Assembly (NCBI GenBank): GCA_023255955.1
Contig: JAGDWD010000007.1
Coordinates: 197,929 to 261,928, forward strand
Direction of reading: 5' to 3'
Length of the DNA: 64,000 nucleotides
Source of the DNA: Desulfurococcales archaeon
GTDB lineage: Archaea > Thermoproteota > Thermoprotei_A > Sulfolobales > NBVN01
Numbering within the stretch: the first letter of the stretch is position 1; the number at the start of each line of letters is the position of its first letter. The translations under genes and the position numbers were made by a program. A model generated the notes under the pieces. The model worked only from the letters and a program-made list of their open reading frames with translations, had not been told where the DNA came from and searched no databases. Positions 25,135 through 35,110 of the stretch are shown here, piece after piece.

Positions 25135-25263
25135 TCGCTATATATTTGCTATACTCAGGTATATAATTTATCACTTGCTGACTTAAAGTTTCATGTTCAG
25201 ACTATCCTTTATAATACAAAACAATACTCTCTAAGCTTCTCGATTCTTAGTGAGTTAGCTTGC

Positions 25264-26100
25264 TTAATTTTGTTTCAATGTTTTAGAGGTTATGAGGTTT
25301 ATGAGGTCGTTCCCAACCTTAATAGCTATGTCTATGGCTGCTAGTATCTCTGACTCGGTGAGGCCACCGCTCCCAGATTTCTGGAGTCCGGCTATTCTTC
25401 CATCATCAGATACAGCTACTATAAGCTTAGTCTCTGCCATATTCTCCTCCTCTAGATCTGGGTCAACAAACAACACATTCTCGACTTTCGAGACGGTTAC
25501 GGTCACTACCTTATGATTTAATGGGAGTGGAGATACCTTACTACTCCTGTCTACTCTGATATTACCTGCTTCATCAACCTCCACCTTAGGTAGGTAGGTA
25601 CTCATTAATGCCGCTAGAGAAGCTATTGAGGACGCGTCCACTAAGTTTCCATCATGATCTAGTACGTAGATATCTACGTAGACTACCCAAGCCTTTCTAC
25701 CAGGAATTATCGCCAGCTTACTTAAGTCTATTGCCTTCAACTCCCTCAATGCCCTATCAACAACTCTAGCAAGCTCTATAGCGTTCTCGTCGGGGGGTCC
25801 TGGCTCAAAAGTTGGTGAAGCAGTCGGCATGAACTCCGCACTGACTACAAGTGCTCCCTCATTCGGCGTATCCGGGTATGGACTTCCAATCTCAAGCTTT
25901 ACACCAGCTACAACAACAGTGTTACCCAGCCTAACGAGGGCCGATCCATCAGCATTAGGTACATAACCGAGAACTACCTCAATTGGTCTAAAATCTAGTA
26001 AGCCCCTACCAGTGCTTCTCATACCCTTCTTAAGCATGTTAATTATGGTCAACATCTTCAGCTTTGGGGTTATCATATCCGTAGACGGTGTATGAGACAT
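25264..26100 (-). CDS. rrp42: exosome subunit Rrp42
   Basis: This 278-residue RNase PH-fold protein is the non-catalytic partner of Rrp41 in the hexameric ring of the archaeal exosome, which degrades and tails RNA. Visible features are GRGLLDFRPIEVVLGYV, GSALVRLGNTVVVAGVKLEIG, the segment SPTFEPGPPDENAIELARVVDR and GNLVDASSIASLAALM. It overlaps rrp41 by one base as the last gene of the minus-strand exosome-proteasome operon. Confidence 0.96.
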   Translation of the reverse strand: MSHTPSTDMITPKLKMLTIINMLKKGMRSTGRGLLDFRPIEVVLGYVPNADGSALVRLGNTVVVAGVKLEIGSPYPDTPNEGALVVSAEFMPTASPTFEPGPPDENAIELARVVDRALRELKAIDLSKLAIIPGRKAWVVYVDIYVLDHDGNLVDASSIASLAALMSTYLPKVEVDEAGNIRVDRSSKVSPLPLNHKVVTVTVSKVENVLFVDPDLEEENMAETKLIVAVSDDGRIAGLQKSGSGGLTESEILAAIDIAIKVGNDLINLITSKTLKQN

Positions 26101-26825
26101 TACTCTTCAACCCTCACCTTCAGATAACTATTTCTGAGAGCCTCTCGAGCCAGCCTATATATCTGGTTAGCACCCTCTAAAGCTAGCTTAAGAGCCTCGA
26201 CGAACTCATCCCGGGTGAGGACTCCGTTAAGCTGTAGTAGTGTTATCATGCCTAGGGATGGAGCTACAGCTACAGGCATGTCAGCCTCACCGAACATATC
26301 CTCCACCTCGTCGATGTCCAGTACCAGGACGTTATTGACCTTACCCACCGCAACACCTACTACTATATCCCGCATCGGTATTCCGGCATCGGCTAACGCT
26401 AGAGAGGCTGCTGTGACTGAGGCAGTTCTAGTTCCACCATCAGCATTTATTACCTCTATGAAAATATCGATGGCGGTTCTCGGGAACATCTCAGTCATAA
26501 CCACAGGCTCCAGCGACTCCCTTATTACCTTTGACAGCTCTATTTCCCTACGAGAAGGAGCAGGAGACTTCCTCTCATGTGTTGAGAAGGTGAGCATGTG
26601 GTATCTACACCTTATTATAGCCCTATCTGGGAGGAGTAAATGTCTCAGCGGTATCTCTCTAGGACCGTGAACCGCTGCTAAGATCTTAGTTGCTCCGTAC
26701 TCGACTAGGGCTGAACCCGAGGCTTTGTTTAAGACTCCTACGGATATCTTTATAGGTCTCAGCTCGTTCGGTCTCCGACCGTCATGTCTTAACCCGTCCT
26801 CTCTAATCAGTCTTGGTTTCTCCAC
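26100..26825 (-). CDS. rrp41: exosome catalytic subunit Rrp41
   Basis: This 241-residue RNase PH-like subunit carries the phosphorolytic site of the exosome. It has [39 protein letters not shown], the RNA-binding stretch [16 protein letters not shown] and the phosphate-binding region [19 protein letters not shown]. It lies between Rrp42 and Rrp4 genes, with a 23-bp overlap with rrp4 upstream, the standard archaeal order. Confidence 0.97.
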   Translation of the reverse strand: MEKPRLIREDGLRHDGRRPNELRPIKISVGVLNKASGSALVEYGATKILAAVHGPREIPLRHLLLPDRAIIRCRYHMLTFSTHERKSPAPSRREIELSKVIRESLEPVVMTEMFPRTAIDIFIEVINADGGTRTASVTAASLALADAGIPMRDIVVGVAVGKVNNVLVLDIDEVEDMFGEADMPVAVAPSLGMITLLQLNGVLTRDEFVEALKLALEGANQIYRLAREALRNSYLKVRVEE

Positions 26826-27537
26826 CTATCAGACCCCTCTTAACTTTCTCTCGGATAATAAACTCTTTAACCCTATCTGTCAGGCCCGGTATGTGAGCTT
26901 CACGCTCTATTTTGAGTATGGCCATTATAACTATCTCCTCGAGCTCCTTGTTTGGGCACCTCACAAGTATCCTACCATTTCTAGCTACTATCACCTCACA
27001 ACCTGTCTCACCTTCTAGGAGCTGATGCATAGAGCCCTTACGACCTATTACTCTCGCAACCTTCACCGGACTTATCTCTACTACCGTTCCATGAACAATC
27101 TTACCTAGACCCTTACCCTTAGTAGTTAGTATAGGTCCTCTATTACGTTCGAAGACCTCGACCTTAGCAAGTATGGTGTCCCCCACAGCTAAATAATCAC
27201 CTAGATCCTCTCTAGCAGGGTTGACGGGCCTGCCCAGAAAGTCAACAGCATATAGAGTAGCAGTAAACGGTGCTCGGATATCTACCTCCCAAGACGTCAC
27301 ACCTACATCCATCACATACCCTATAACTAAATCATCAACCTGCGGTACGTAGCATCCCTCTAGAGGTATTAGACTCAGCTCCTTACTTTCCTCGTTAACC
27401 TGGGCTAAACCGACGACCGTTGCTATGTACTTACTACCCACTTTAATTATGAAGTTAGGTGTGGAGATCTTGTAGTCTCCTTCAACTATCGCCTCACCCG
27501 GAACTACTAGAACCCTGCGAGGTTCCTGGGTCTCCAA
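26803..27537 (-). CDS. rrp4: exosome RNA-binding cap subunit Rrp4
   Basis: This 244-residue protein has the Rrp4 cap layout: N-terminal domain ([13 protein letters not shown]), an S1 domain ([20 protein letters not shown]) and a KH domain whose GxxG-like loop is [13 protein letters not shown]. It sits on top of the Rrp41/42 ring and feeds RNA into the channel. It is directly downstream of the SBDS gene. Csl4 and DnaG, the other cap partners, are not in this window. Confidence 0.96.
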   Translation of the reverse strand: METQEPRRVLVVPGEAIVEGDYKISTPNFIIKVGSKYIATVVGLAQVNEESKELSLIPLEGCYVPQVDDLVIGYVMDVGVTSWEVDIRAPFTATLYAVDFLGRPVNPAREDLGDYLAVGDTILAKVEVFERNRGPILTTKGKGLGKIVHGTVVEISPVKVARVIGRKGSMHQLLEGETGCEVIVARNGRILVRCPNKELEEIVIMAILKIEREAHIPGLTDRVKEFIIREKVKRGLIGGETKTD

Positions 27538-28236
27538 CTAAACCACCTCGACCTTGACTTCTGCCTGACCCTTTGTGATCCTATTGATCTTATCTATAAC
27601 CTCACCTTGGAGACCTGCTGGAACCTCAAAATCTAGCTTAAAACTACCGTCCTTACCCCACTCCTCTCCTTTAACCTCACCCAGTTTCTTCAAGTCTTGA
27701 GCTACCCTAGGAGCTATCTCCGGAGGCACCTTCACCGTGAACTTAGCTCTCGCTATCCTAATTGGGAGGACCCTAGCAATAGCTTTGACTATCATGGCGG
27801 CCTGCTCCTCCACACCCTTATAAAGATCTATAGAGACCTTAGCCTCCTCCATAGCTTTCTCAATCCTCTGTGGAGGGATCGGAGTCTTTGTTCTAGGGTC
27901 CACAGCTGACCTAGCTATGTAATTAATGATCTGCCTTCTCTTATTCTCTAACATCCTCCTTCTCTGCTCTGTTGTGAGTTGGAGCTCACCTTTCTTGATG
28001 ATTATGTCAGCTATTTTTCTTATGTCTTCTGTCCCGAATACCCTGACTAGTTCCTCGGGGGAGGCTTTATCACCCTTACGAGCATCCTTATATATGTAGT
28101 CCCCCTTAAGAACATCCTCCAGGTCTACCTGCCTACCTTCCCTATACTCAAAAGCTTTATCTGGGTCAACTAATATCTCGAATCTATGTCCCTTAAACTC
28201 ATACCTAGCAACAACATACTCCCTGCTTTTACTCAT
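27538..28236 (-). CDS. SBDS/Sdo1 ribosome maturation protein
   Basis: This 232-residue protein is the archaeal SBDS homologue, which with EFL1-type factors releases the anti-association factor aIF6 from 50S subunits. The three-domain pattern is visible: [44 protein letters not shown] and the C-terminal ferredoxin-like domain with PLRIARAKF-type residues ([16 protein letters not shown]). It overlaps psmA by four bases and precedes rrp4 by one base, as in most archaea. Confidence 0.97.
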   Translation of the reverse strand: MSKSREYVVARYEFKGHRFEILVDPDKAFEYREGRQVDLEDVLKGDYIYKDARKGDKASPEELVRVFGTEDIRKIADIIIKKGELQLTTEQRRRMLENKRRQIINYIARSAVDPRTKTPIPPQRIEKAMEEAKVSIDLYKGVEEQAAMIVKAIARVLPIRIARAKFTVKVPPEIAPRVAQDLKKLGEVKGEEWGKDGSFKLDFEVPAGLQGEVIDKINRITKGQAEVKVEVV

Positions 28237-28964
28237 TTATCTACACCGGCCTCTTGAATCGCAGCCTTGATTTGGTCGACAGACATCTTCCTGAATATAG
28301 CCTCCTTAACGTCGATATACCCTATCTCGACATAGTTCGGATCGAGAGGACCTTCACTACTAGCTCTTAAAGCCTGAAGAGCTAGCATTATCTGCTCCTT
28401 AACGTCGAGCCTCTCATCATAGTGTTTCTCAAGGTATTGCGCAGCTGTCTGCTCACCCATACCAACAGCCAGTGCCAGATATCCGAAGTAGTAGCCATTT
28501 ATTTCTGTCCTAAAAAGCCTAACCCCCCTCCTATCAATACCCAGAAATATCAGTGAAACACCGAACGGTCTCACACCAGCATGCTGTGTGTAAAGCTGTT
28601 TAATGTCGCACACACTCCTAGTTAGTAACTCCACATCTATCTGCTCATCATACACGAATCTGTAGTTCATGGCTACCTGCCTAGCATAATCTATGAGAAC
28701 CCTTCCATCAGCTGCCAGCCCAGCGAATGAGGCTCCAATATGTGTATCAATAATGTAAACCTTCTCAATAGACCTCATATCAATTAGCGGAGCTATTTTT
28801 CTTTTCTCAGCAACTAGAACACCACCTTTATCGGTCTTTATCGCTATAGTAGTCCAACCTTTCCTTATATTCTCAGAAGCATATTCTACCTGGTATAACT
28901 TTCCATCAGGGGAAAACACCGTTATTGCTCTATCATATCCCAGAGCAGGAGGACCGAACGCCAT
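28233..28964 (-). CDS. psmA: 20S proteasome alpha subunit
   Basis: This 243-residue alpha subunit forms the outer rings and gate of the 20S proteasome. It begins [20 protein letters not shown] with the gate residues, then [20 protein letters not shown] and [14 protein letters not shown]; the last residues are not the HbYX type. The start codon follows GGTGAG by three bases. It is the promoter-proximal gene of the PsmA-SBDS-Rrp4-Rrp41-Rrp42 unit; beta subunits lie elsewhere. Confidence 0.97.
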   Translation of the reverse strand: MAFGPPALGYDRAITVFSPDGKLYQVEYASENIRKGWTTIAIKTDKGGVLVAEKRKIAPLIDMRSIEKVYIIDTHIGASFAGLAADGRVLIDYARQVAMNYRFVYDEQIDVELLTRSVCDIKQLYTQHAGVRPFGVSLIFLGIDRRGVRLFRTEINGYYFGYLALAVGMGEQTAAQYLEKHYDERLDVKEQIMLALQALRASSEGPLDPNYVEIGYIDVKEAIFRKMSVDQIKAAIQEAGVDK

Positions 28965-28998
28965 TACCTCACCCTACCAATCTAGTCTATACAAGTGC

Positions 28999-29010
28999 GA
29001 CATAAAAATA
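28999..29010 (-). promoter_or_regulatory. probable TATA box of the proteasome-exosome operon
   Basis: The minus strand reads TATTTTTATGTC here, about 35-45 bp upstream of the psmA start codon. This would put the transcript start about 10-20 bases before the ribosome binding site GGTGAG. The rest of the 333-bp gap up to 29297 holds no gene I can see; a TATA-like CTTATTTTTATC at 29259-29270 serves the MATE gene on the other strand. Confidence 0.45.
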
Positions 29011-29297
29011 GATATCACACAGAGATTAATTAGAACCTATCTCACGCTAGAAAGTGGTATCCGACTTAACCCACTACTTTAATTTACTGGGATTCACGTT
29101 CCCCACGTTTCAAAACTAGTAGTTTTGGATAATTCAAAGCAGGAAATTAGTTCAGTAATGTCGTTTCAGTATTTTACAGTAAATGAGTATCTCAAGGCCA
29201 GCCCAAATTCTTCTCTATGGTTAGCAAAGAAAGTAAATTCCAATCACATAATTCATTCTTATTTTTATCGGTTCTACATGACTTCTAGAGAAGTCTG

Positions 29298-30623
29298 ATG
29301 GAAAGCTCAAAGAACATTAGGAAGCTAGCATTTAAAATCTCCTGGCCCATGATAGTAAGCGAGCTGACAGAGAGCCTATACTCTCTAACCGATACGTACT
29401 TCGTATCAAAACTCGGCACACACTCCCTAGCTGGTATCGGGGTCGCTTCATACGTAACTTGGCTGATCTTCGGGCTAACCTCAATATTCTCAGTCGGTGC
29501 TCTCGTATTCATAGCTCAAGCTTATGGCGCTAAGGAACTTAAAAGAGCTAGAGTAGCTCTAGGTACCACAATACCAGTTACGATCCTGCTAACCCTCCCA
29601 GTAGCTCTCGCAGTGTCTGCTAGATCTGATGCTTTTATCGCTTTAATTGCCGGGTCAGAAGAGCATGGTGTCATAACTGAGGGAGCTTCCTACCTCAGCA
29701 TTAGAGCTCTCGGATTCCCGATAATGGCCGTAGCAATGTGTCTCGACGCCTCACTCAGAGCTGTAGGAGCCACGAAGTACTCAATGATATCCATAGTCTT
29801 TAGCGCCCTTCTTAACGTGATCCTCGACCCGATCATGATTTTCGGGTTACTAGGATTCCCCAAGCTAGGCGTAGCAGGTGCTGCTCTAGCCACAGTAATA
29901 TCGTCAGCCTGTTTAATACCTCTCTCATTGACCTTTCTTAAAAGGCTCGACATTCTCCCAATAATAAGGCTTGATACCGAGATACTGCTAAAGATGCTCA
30001 GAGTAGGTGTCCCCGCAACTGCTGAGAGATTTATATTCTCTTTAGGAAACGGTGTCTATATAGCCATCATAGCTAGGTGCGGTCCATCAGCTATGGCAGC
30101 TCACCAAATCGGTGTTAGGATTGAGAGCGTCATATTCATGCCCGGCTTCGCGTTCTCAATTGCGGCGTCCACCTTAGTAGGTCAGTACATAGGTGCCGGC
30201 AACTTACCCGAAGGTAAGAAGGCCGGTTACGAAGTCGCGAAGCTTGCTTTAATCTATATGAGCTTACTAGGTGTTTTAGTAGCACTAGCATCGAGGTACA
30301 TCGCGATGCCCTTCTCAACCAGTGAAGAGGTTCTAACTCTCGCGTCCATTTACCTAGTACTAGCAGGTCTTAGTGAACCTGGGCTAGCTCTAGCTATGAC
30401 CATAGGAGGAGCTGTTAGAGGTGCTGGAAACACCGTAGTTCCACTAATAATTAACTCCAGCTGCCTCTATTTAGTCAGGATAGTCCCATCGCTTGCTCTA
30501 GTTCGCTACATGAATGTCTTCGGTGCTTGGCTAGCGATGGCCATAGATGTGTATGTCAGGGGAGCTATAATGCTGTGGATCTATCAGACACATTACAGCG
30601 CCTTAGTCAGAAGACTAGTCTAA
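29298..30623 (+). CDS. MATE-family drug/cation efflux transporter
   Basis: This 441-residue protein has twelve predicted membrane helices in two similar halves, typical of MATE (NorM/DinF) exporters that use Na+ or H+ gradients. Characteristic segments are ISWPMIVSELTESLYSLTDTYFVSKLGT, GASYLSIRALGFPIMAVAM and GIAVPATAERF-like GVPATAERFIFSLGNGVY, with QYIGAGNLPEGKKAGY. The ATG lies about 28-38 bp after a TATA-like element, so the mRNA is probably nearly leaderless. The substrate is unknown. Confidence 0.92.
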   Translation: MESSKNIRKLAFKISWPMIVSELTESLYSLTDTYFVSKLGTHSLAGIGVASYVTWLIFGLTSIFSVGALVFIAQAYGAKELKRARVALGTTIPVTILLTLPVALAVSARSDAFIALIAGSEEHGVITEGASYLSIRALGFPIMAVAMCLDASLRAVGATKYSMISIVFSALLNVILDPIMIFGLLGFPKLGVAGAALATVISSACLIPLSLTFLKRLDILPIIRLDTEILLKMLRVGVPATAERFIFSLGNGVYIAIIARCGPSAMAAHQIGVRIESVIFMPGFAFSIAASTLVGQYIGAGNLPEGKKAGYEVAKLALIYMSLLGVLVALASRYIAMPFSTSEEVLTLASIYLVLAGLSEPGLALAMTIGGAVRGAGNTVVPLIINSSCLYLVRIVPSLALVRYMNVFGAWLAMAIDVYVRGAIMLWIYQTHYSALVRRLV

Positions 30624-30750
30624 CGATAGCTTGATGACTTATTTTCCCAGAACTGAGGAGGTTAAGACTCAATAATAGTGTAGCTGTTAAGAGTAGCCTC
30701 TGAAAGCAGTCTTTGCCTGTAATATTAGCAACCAGCTAGAGTTAGTAGAG

Positions 30751-32586
30751 GTGAGGAGTATGTCAGAGAAGGCTCGGCTTAGGTCACCTATAGTAACGGT
30801 GTTGGGGCACGTAGATCACGGGAAAACAACGCTGTTAGATAAGATCAGGGGAACAGCTATAGTCAAAAAAGAACCTGGTGAGATGACTCAGCATGTTGGG
30901 GCCTCCTTCGTACCGCTCTCAGTCATTGAGGAGATGGTGAAACCCCTCAGAAAGATGTTCCCTATAAAGCTCACTATACCGGGCTTACTCTTCATCGATA
31001 CCCCGGGGCATGAGATATTCGCGAATTTGAGGAAGAGAGGAGGTGCTGTAGCAGACTTCGCTATAGTTGTGGTAGACGTAGTCGAGGGGGTGATGCCGCA
31101 GACTGTGGAAAGCATTGAGATATTAATGAGTAGGAAGGTTCCTTTCCTGATTGCCGCTAATAAGATAGATAGGGTAGCTGGCTGGAAACCCGCTAACACT
31201 CTCTCATTTACCGAATCAGCACGGTCGCAGAGTCCTAAAGTCCTCGAAGAGCTGGATAGACTTATCTACAGGCTCGCTGGGCAGCTCATGTCCATGAACA
31301 TACCGTCCGAGCGCTTCGATAGGATAAAGGACTTCACGAAAGCCATAGCGATAGTGCCCGTATCTGCAAAGACAGGTGAGGGGATGGCAGAGCTACTCGC
31401 AGTACTTGCTGGGCTAGTGCAGAGGTATTTGGTGAAGAAAATAATGTATGTAGAAGGACCCGCAAAGGGCGTGGTACTCGAGGTCAAGGAGATCTCCGGC
31501 CTAGGCACCTGCATAGATGTGATCATATATGACGGCATCATAATGAAGGGGGACACCATCGTAGTTGGCGGCATACCCGAGCCTATAGTGACCCACGTTA
31601 GATCCCTTCTGATGCCTAGACCTCTCGAGGAGATAAGAGTCAGTGGTGCTGAGCTAGTACCAGTAGACGAGGTAGCAGCCGCAGCGGGGGTCAGGGTAGT
31701 CGCCCCAAACCTCGAGAACGTTGTTGCTGGCGCACCCCTCTACGTAGCTAAGAGTAAGGAGGAGATAGAGCAGCTAGTAGCTAAGGTTAGGGAGGAGGTA
31801 GGTTCCGTAAGGTTCTCCAAGAACATCAACGGCGTCATCGTTAAGGCAGACACCCTCGGAACTTTAGAGGCTCTAGTATCAACCCTCGAGCGTAGAGGTA
31901 TTCCAGTACGTCTAGCTGATGTAGGGCCCCTAACTAAGAGGGAGGTTCTGGAGGCCTCACTTGTTAGTAGGGAGGATAGGTACCTTGGTGTGGTGCTTCT
32001 CTTTAACGTAGGTATGCTCCCCGACGCTGAGGAGGTAGTAAGAGAAGAGAACGTGATGATATTTAGGGATAGGATAATGTATAGGTTGATTGAGGCATAC
32101 GAGAAGTGGGTAAAGGAGGAAAAATCTAAGGAGGCTGAAAGAGAGTTCTCCAAGCTGGTTCTCCCAGCTAAGGTGAAGGTCCTCCCAGGCTACGTCTTCA
32201 GAAGGAGTGACCCGGCCATAGTCGGTATCGAGGTTCTAGCCGGGATTCTGAGACCGGGAAACAAGATCATGAGAGGTGACGGTAGGACCCTCGGCGAGAT
32301 AATGCAGATACAGAGCATGGGTAAATCCGTAAGTGAAGCTAGAAAAGGAGATAGAGTAGCCATCTCAATACGTGGGAACGTTATGGTGGGTAGGCACTTC
32401 GATGAGGGAGACGTGCTCTACACGGAACCTAGCGAAAACGATTTAATAACCCTCATCGAGAAATTCCCGAACATGGTGACAGAGGACATAGCTGAGGCAG
32501 CGAAGGAGATAGCTGAGATACTTCTGAAGAAAGGGAGGATATCCGTCCATAAGGTCCTAACCCAGCTCTCGAGGTTGAAGAAATGA
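30751..32586 (+). CDS. infB: translation initiation factor aIF5B (IF2-like)
   Basis: This 611-residue GTPase is the archaeal IF5B/IF2 homologue, which joins ribosomal subunits at initiation. Motifs: G1 VLGHVDHGKTTLLDKIRG, switch region MTQHVGASFVP, G3 IDTPGHEIFANLRKRGG, G4 ANKIDRVAGW, then VSAKTGEGM and the C-terminal barrels. GTG 30751 or ATG 30760 may start it; GGTGAG at 30749-30754 lies just before the ATG and favours 30760. No intein interrupts it. The MBL-fold gene follows with a four-base overlap. Confidence 0.97.
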   Translation: MRSMSEKARLRSPIVTVLGHVDHGKTTLLDKIRGTAIVKKEPGEMTQHVGASFVPLSVIEEMVKPLRKMFPIKLTIPGLLFIDTPGHEIFANLRKRGGAVADFAIVVVDVVEGVMPQTVESIEILMSRKVPFLIAANKIDRVAGWKPANTLSFTESARSQSPKVLEELDRLIYRLAGQLMSMNIPSERFDRIKDFTKAIAIVPVSAKTGEGMAELLAVLAGLVQRYLVKKIMYVEGPAKGVVLEVKEISGLGTCIDVIIYDGIIMKGDTIVVGGIPEPIVTHVRSLLMPRPLEEIRVSGAELVPVDEVAAAAGVRVVAPNLENVVAGAPLYVAKSKEEIEQLVAKVREEVGSVRFSKNINGVIVKADTLGTLEALVSTLERRGIPVRLADVGPLTKREVLEASLVSREDRYLGVVLLFNVGMLPDAEEVVREENVMIFRDRIMYRLIEAYEKWVKEEKSKEAEREFSKLVLPAKVKVLPGYVFRRSDPAIVGIEVLAGILRPGNKIMRGDGRTLGEIMQIQSMGKSVSEARKGDRVAISIRGNVMVGRHFDEGDVLYTEPSENDLITLIEKFPNMVTEDIAEAAKEIAEILLKKGRISVHKVLTQLSRLKK

Positions 32587-33335
32587 GGGCCGTCCTACTA
32601 GGCTTCGGAGGATGGATCTCGAACCCCACCTTCGGACACACATCCGTTTTAATAACAGATACGGATGACTCGGAGTATCTTCTACTGGATGCCGGTGAGG
32701 GCGTTTACAGAGACATGTGTGAGTGCGGGTACTGCTCCATCAGCAAGTTGAAAGCAGTAATTCTAACCCACCACCACGGGGATCATATGCTAGGATTACC
32801 TACCTTAGTTCAGCACGCTAAGATAGCTAGAACGAAAATACGTGTACTGGGACTTGAGGTTACGTTAAGACACGCACTGGAGATACTGATAACTACAGGA
32901 ATATCCAGCTACGACACACACGTTGAGCTCATCCCGGTGGAGCCAGGCAGTAGAATCAACTTGGGTCAGTTCTCGGTAGTTTTCGGGGAGTCGAGTCATG
33001 TAGTACCTAGCGTAGCTGTTCGTGTTGAGGATGCGGATAGCGGAAAATGCTTAACGTACAGCGGTGACACAAGCTTCTCTGAGAACGTCGTCGAGTTAGC
33101 TAGGGGATGTGAGGTCTTGATCCATGAAGCCTCCTTCAATGACTCAGAAGACCTTGCTAGATCTCTCGGTCACTCGACCATATCTGACTGCCTAAAAGTC
33201 GCTAATCTAGCCGGTAACAGATTCGTGCTCCCAGTACATTTCGGTCTTGAAGTACCTAGATTGGATCCAACCTATAAATTAACTAGTGACTTAGCCGTCA
33301 TATTCCCAAGTAAGTGCCTGCAGCTAGAAATCTAG
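32583..33335 (+). CDS. RNase Z-like MBL-fold hydrolase
   Basis: This 250-residue metallo-beta-lactamase-fold protein resembles RNase Z/ElaC. It has the metal motif ILTHHHGDHMLGLP, then GESSHVVPSVAVRV, YSGDTSFSENV, IHEASFND and GHSTISDCLKVA, which line the two-zinc site. RNase Z trims the 3' end of tRNA precursors; this protein is shorter than most (about 300 residues) and lacks an obvious flexible arm, so it could be a phosphodiesterase of the same clan. The ATG overlaps the aIF5B stop. Confidence 0.82.
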   Translation: MRAVLLGFGGWISNPTFGHTSVLITDTDDSEYLLLDAGEGVYRDMCECGYCSISKLKAVILTHHHGDHMLGLPTLVQHAKIARTKIRVLGLEVTLRHALEILITTGISSYDTHVELIPVEPGSRINLGQFSVVFGESSHVVPSVAVRVEDADSGKCLTYSGDTSFSENVVELARGCEVLIHEASFNDSEDLARSLGHSTISDCLKVANLAGNRFVLPVHFGLEVPRLDPTYKLTSDLAVIFPSKCLQLEI

Positions 33336-33495
33336 GAGACCTTTAAATTTGTCTTTACATCGAACTCTAAGTCGGTGTAAATACTCTTAGTCGGGTAGGA
33401 GCTTACTTAATAGTTGGTTTTTGCGAGCCGTACCTTTACCTTGTAATAAAAGTTTATAATCTTACGATTTATATGTACTTTCGTGGGGTCGACCG

Positions 33496-34932
33496 CTGAG
33501 GAGGGCTGGCTCGGTAGTATTTCTAGTAGTTCTGATGGTTGTGGCTGCTGTTGTTGCTGAAGTTGTTGTACCTAACCTCATACGTAGGGGTGTTGTTGTG
33601 GAGTTCTCTACGGTTTCGGGTTTCTTTGTTGATTGGGGTGGGATCTATGTTCAGGTAGCAGCTATTAACGCTGATACAGGTAGCTTAGTGAACCTCTTTG
33701 CTGGGTATTTGAAGGGGCCTGAGCTCTTCCTAGATTCGCAGGAACCTATCTTTAGGGGGGTTCTGGAGTCCTATAGCTACCTAGATAGGGGTACTCTCTC
33801 GACATGCTTACTTATCGATATATGGGTTCACCTAAGGAATGGTAGTATCCTCAGGGCAGAGCCCCCACGTTGTGTGGAGGTAAGACCATCAAAGGCGCTA
33901 AAGGAGCTAGTTAGAGCTAGGGTAACTCTAAACCCTGAGAGCATGGTTGAAGTACGTGTACCTCAGAGGGAAATACTAAAGAAACAAGAAACCTTAGCAC
34001 CTATCATGCCGCTTGAATACTTCTGCTATAGGTGGGAAAATGTTAGTGGGTATACCTATGTAACGGGCTGGGTAGACCTACCTATACTGATAGTCCATAA
34101 CGACGCATACTACTCTGGAGTAGTTTACTGGGGCATTTCACTAGGTATGTATAACGAGAGGGTTACCTTCAGAATATCTGTATCCTACGGGTTCGATATA
34201 TTAGGGCGATTAGCGGAGGGGGAGAGTGTAGACCTTAAGATATACAGTACGGGCTGGTCTATAAGTGAGCAGTACTGGTTTAGTGCACTTGGCGACGTAC
34301 TTCCTCTGAGATATCAGTGGGCTTATATAAGAGCTAGGATAGCCCATATCCACCAAGTGGAGATGCTGTACCTTTTTTGTTCCGGGGATGGGATTTCAAC
34401 AGGTAATGAGAGGATCCTACAGTACGTATATGCTGTTAGTGTTTATGGGAACACCATCGTTGGTGGTGTAAGAGATGGGCCCCCACCGAGTGATCTCATG
34501 GGGTGGCTCTTCGCTGGGACGAGGGAGGAGAAGCTAACCATTCCCGGAACCTCCCTAGAGGATGGGAAGCTCGATGTAGGTGAGAACATACCCTTCCCAC
34601 TAATATTTAGCTACTACGATACGTGTACTGCTGACTTCGAGGTAGGGATACCCGTCGGAGCTATAATAGCTACCCTACTCGGCATTACGGGACCTTACGC
34701 AGCGTTAATAGCCCCTCTATCCATATCTTTAGGGGCTGGGCAGTCCTCCTCGGTATTTGTAGTTGGCGGTCTACAGAACTATGGTGTAAGGCATGGTCAA
34801 GGTTTTAACGTCTATGAGGAGGTATATATGAGGGTAAGTAACTATAAGTACACTAAGGAGCAGTGCTTCCTATTCTTCTGCTCCAGATGTGAGTATAACG
34901 TCCCGGTAGGAATATACTTCAGAACCTACTAA
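33496..34932 (+). CDS. exported/surface protein, function unknown
   Basis: I do not recognise a family. The first ATG (33535) falls inside a hydrophobic segment. In-frame codons upstream give RRAGSVVFLVVLMVVAAVV, a proper signal-anchor with a basic N-terminus, but no ATG, GTG or TTG precedes it; CTG 33496, six bases after GGGGT, is the best candidate. The mature part (about 440 residues) is rich in Tyr, Val and Gly, has many aromatic strands (WENVSGYTYVTGWVDLPI) and five or more cysteines, including the C-terminal cluster CFLFFCSRC. This suggests an extracellular beta-rich, disulphide-stabilised protein. TATA-like TTTATAAT is at 33453-33460. Confidence 0.7.
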   Translation: MRRAGSVVFLVVLMVVAAVVAEVVVPNLIRRGVVVEFSTVSGFFVDWGGIYVQVAAINADTGSLVNLFAGYLKGPELFLDSQEPIFRGVLESYSYLDRGTLSTCLLIDIWVHLRNGSILRAEPPRCVEVRPSKALKELVRARVTLNPESMVEVRVPQREILKKQETLAPIMPLEYFCYRWENVSGYTYVTGWVDLPILIVHNDAYYSGVVYWGISLGMYNERVTFRISVSYGFDILGRLAEGESVDLKIYSTGWSISEQYWFSALGDVLPLRYQWAYIRARIAHIHQVEMLYLFCSGDGISTGNERILQYVYAVSVYGNTIVGGVRDGPPPSDLMGWLFAGTREEKLTIPGTSLEDGKLDVGENIPFPLIFSYYDTCTADFEVGIPVGAIIATLLGITGPYAALIAPLSISLGAGQSSSVFVVGGLQNYGVRHGQGFNVYEEVYMRVSNYKYTKEQCFLFFCSRCEYNVPVGIYFRTY

Positions 34933-34937
34933 ACGCT

Positions 34938-35057
34938 ATGATATCTCTTCCATGTCAGATTTCTCGAACCTTAAAGGCATGGAAAGTAGTTAGCTTTGTA
35001 GTGTTCGGTGTCTTAGTATTCTTACTAGCCAAAGGATGTCTAGAAGGAACTTTGTGA
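34938..35057 (+). CDS. small single-helix membrane protein (39 residues)
   Basis: An ATG five bases after the stop of the exported-protein gene opens a 39-codon frame: a basic N-terminus (about residues 1-17, with RTLKAWK), one membrane helix (VVSFVVFGVLVFLLA) and a short tail KGCLEGTL. Position and composition suggest a small membrane partner of the upstream protein. It has no family I know and could be chance, but the helix with a positive-inside flank is convincing. Confidence 0.4.
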   Translation: MISLPCQISRTLKAWKVVSFVVFGVLVFLLAKGCLEGTL

Positions 35058-35110
35058 GGTAACATTGTGGACGATGTCTCTAGACCTTAGGGTAATCTAA
35101 AGTAACTTAT

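Noticed and set aside
25072-25344. 90-codon plus-strand frame over tRNA-Ser and the rrp42 end
   Set aside because: It is antisense to a tRNA and a well-supported gene.
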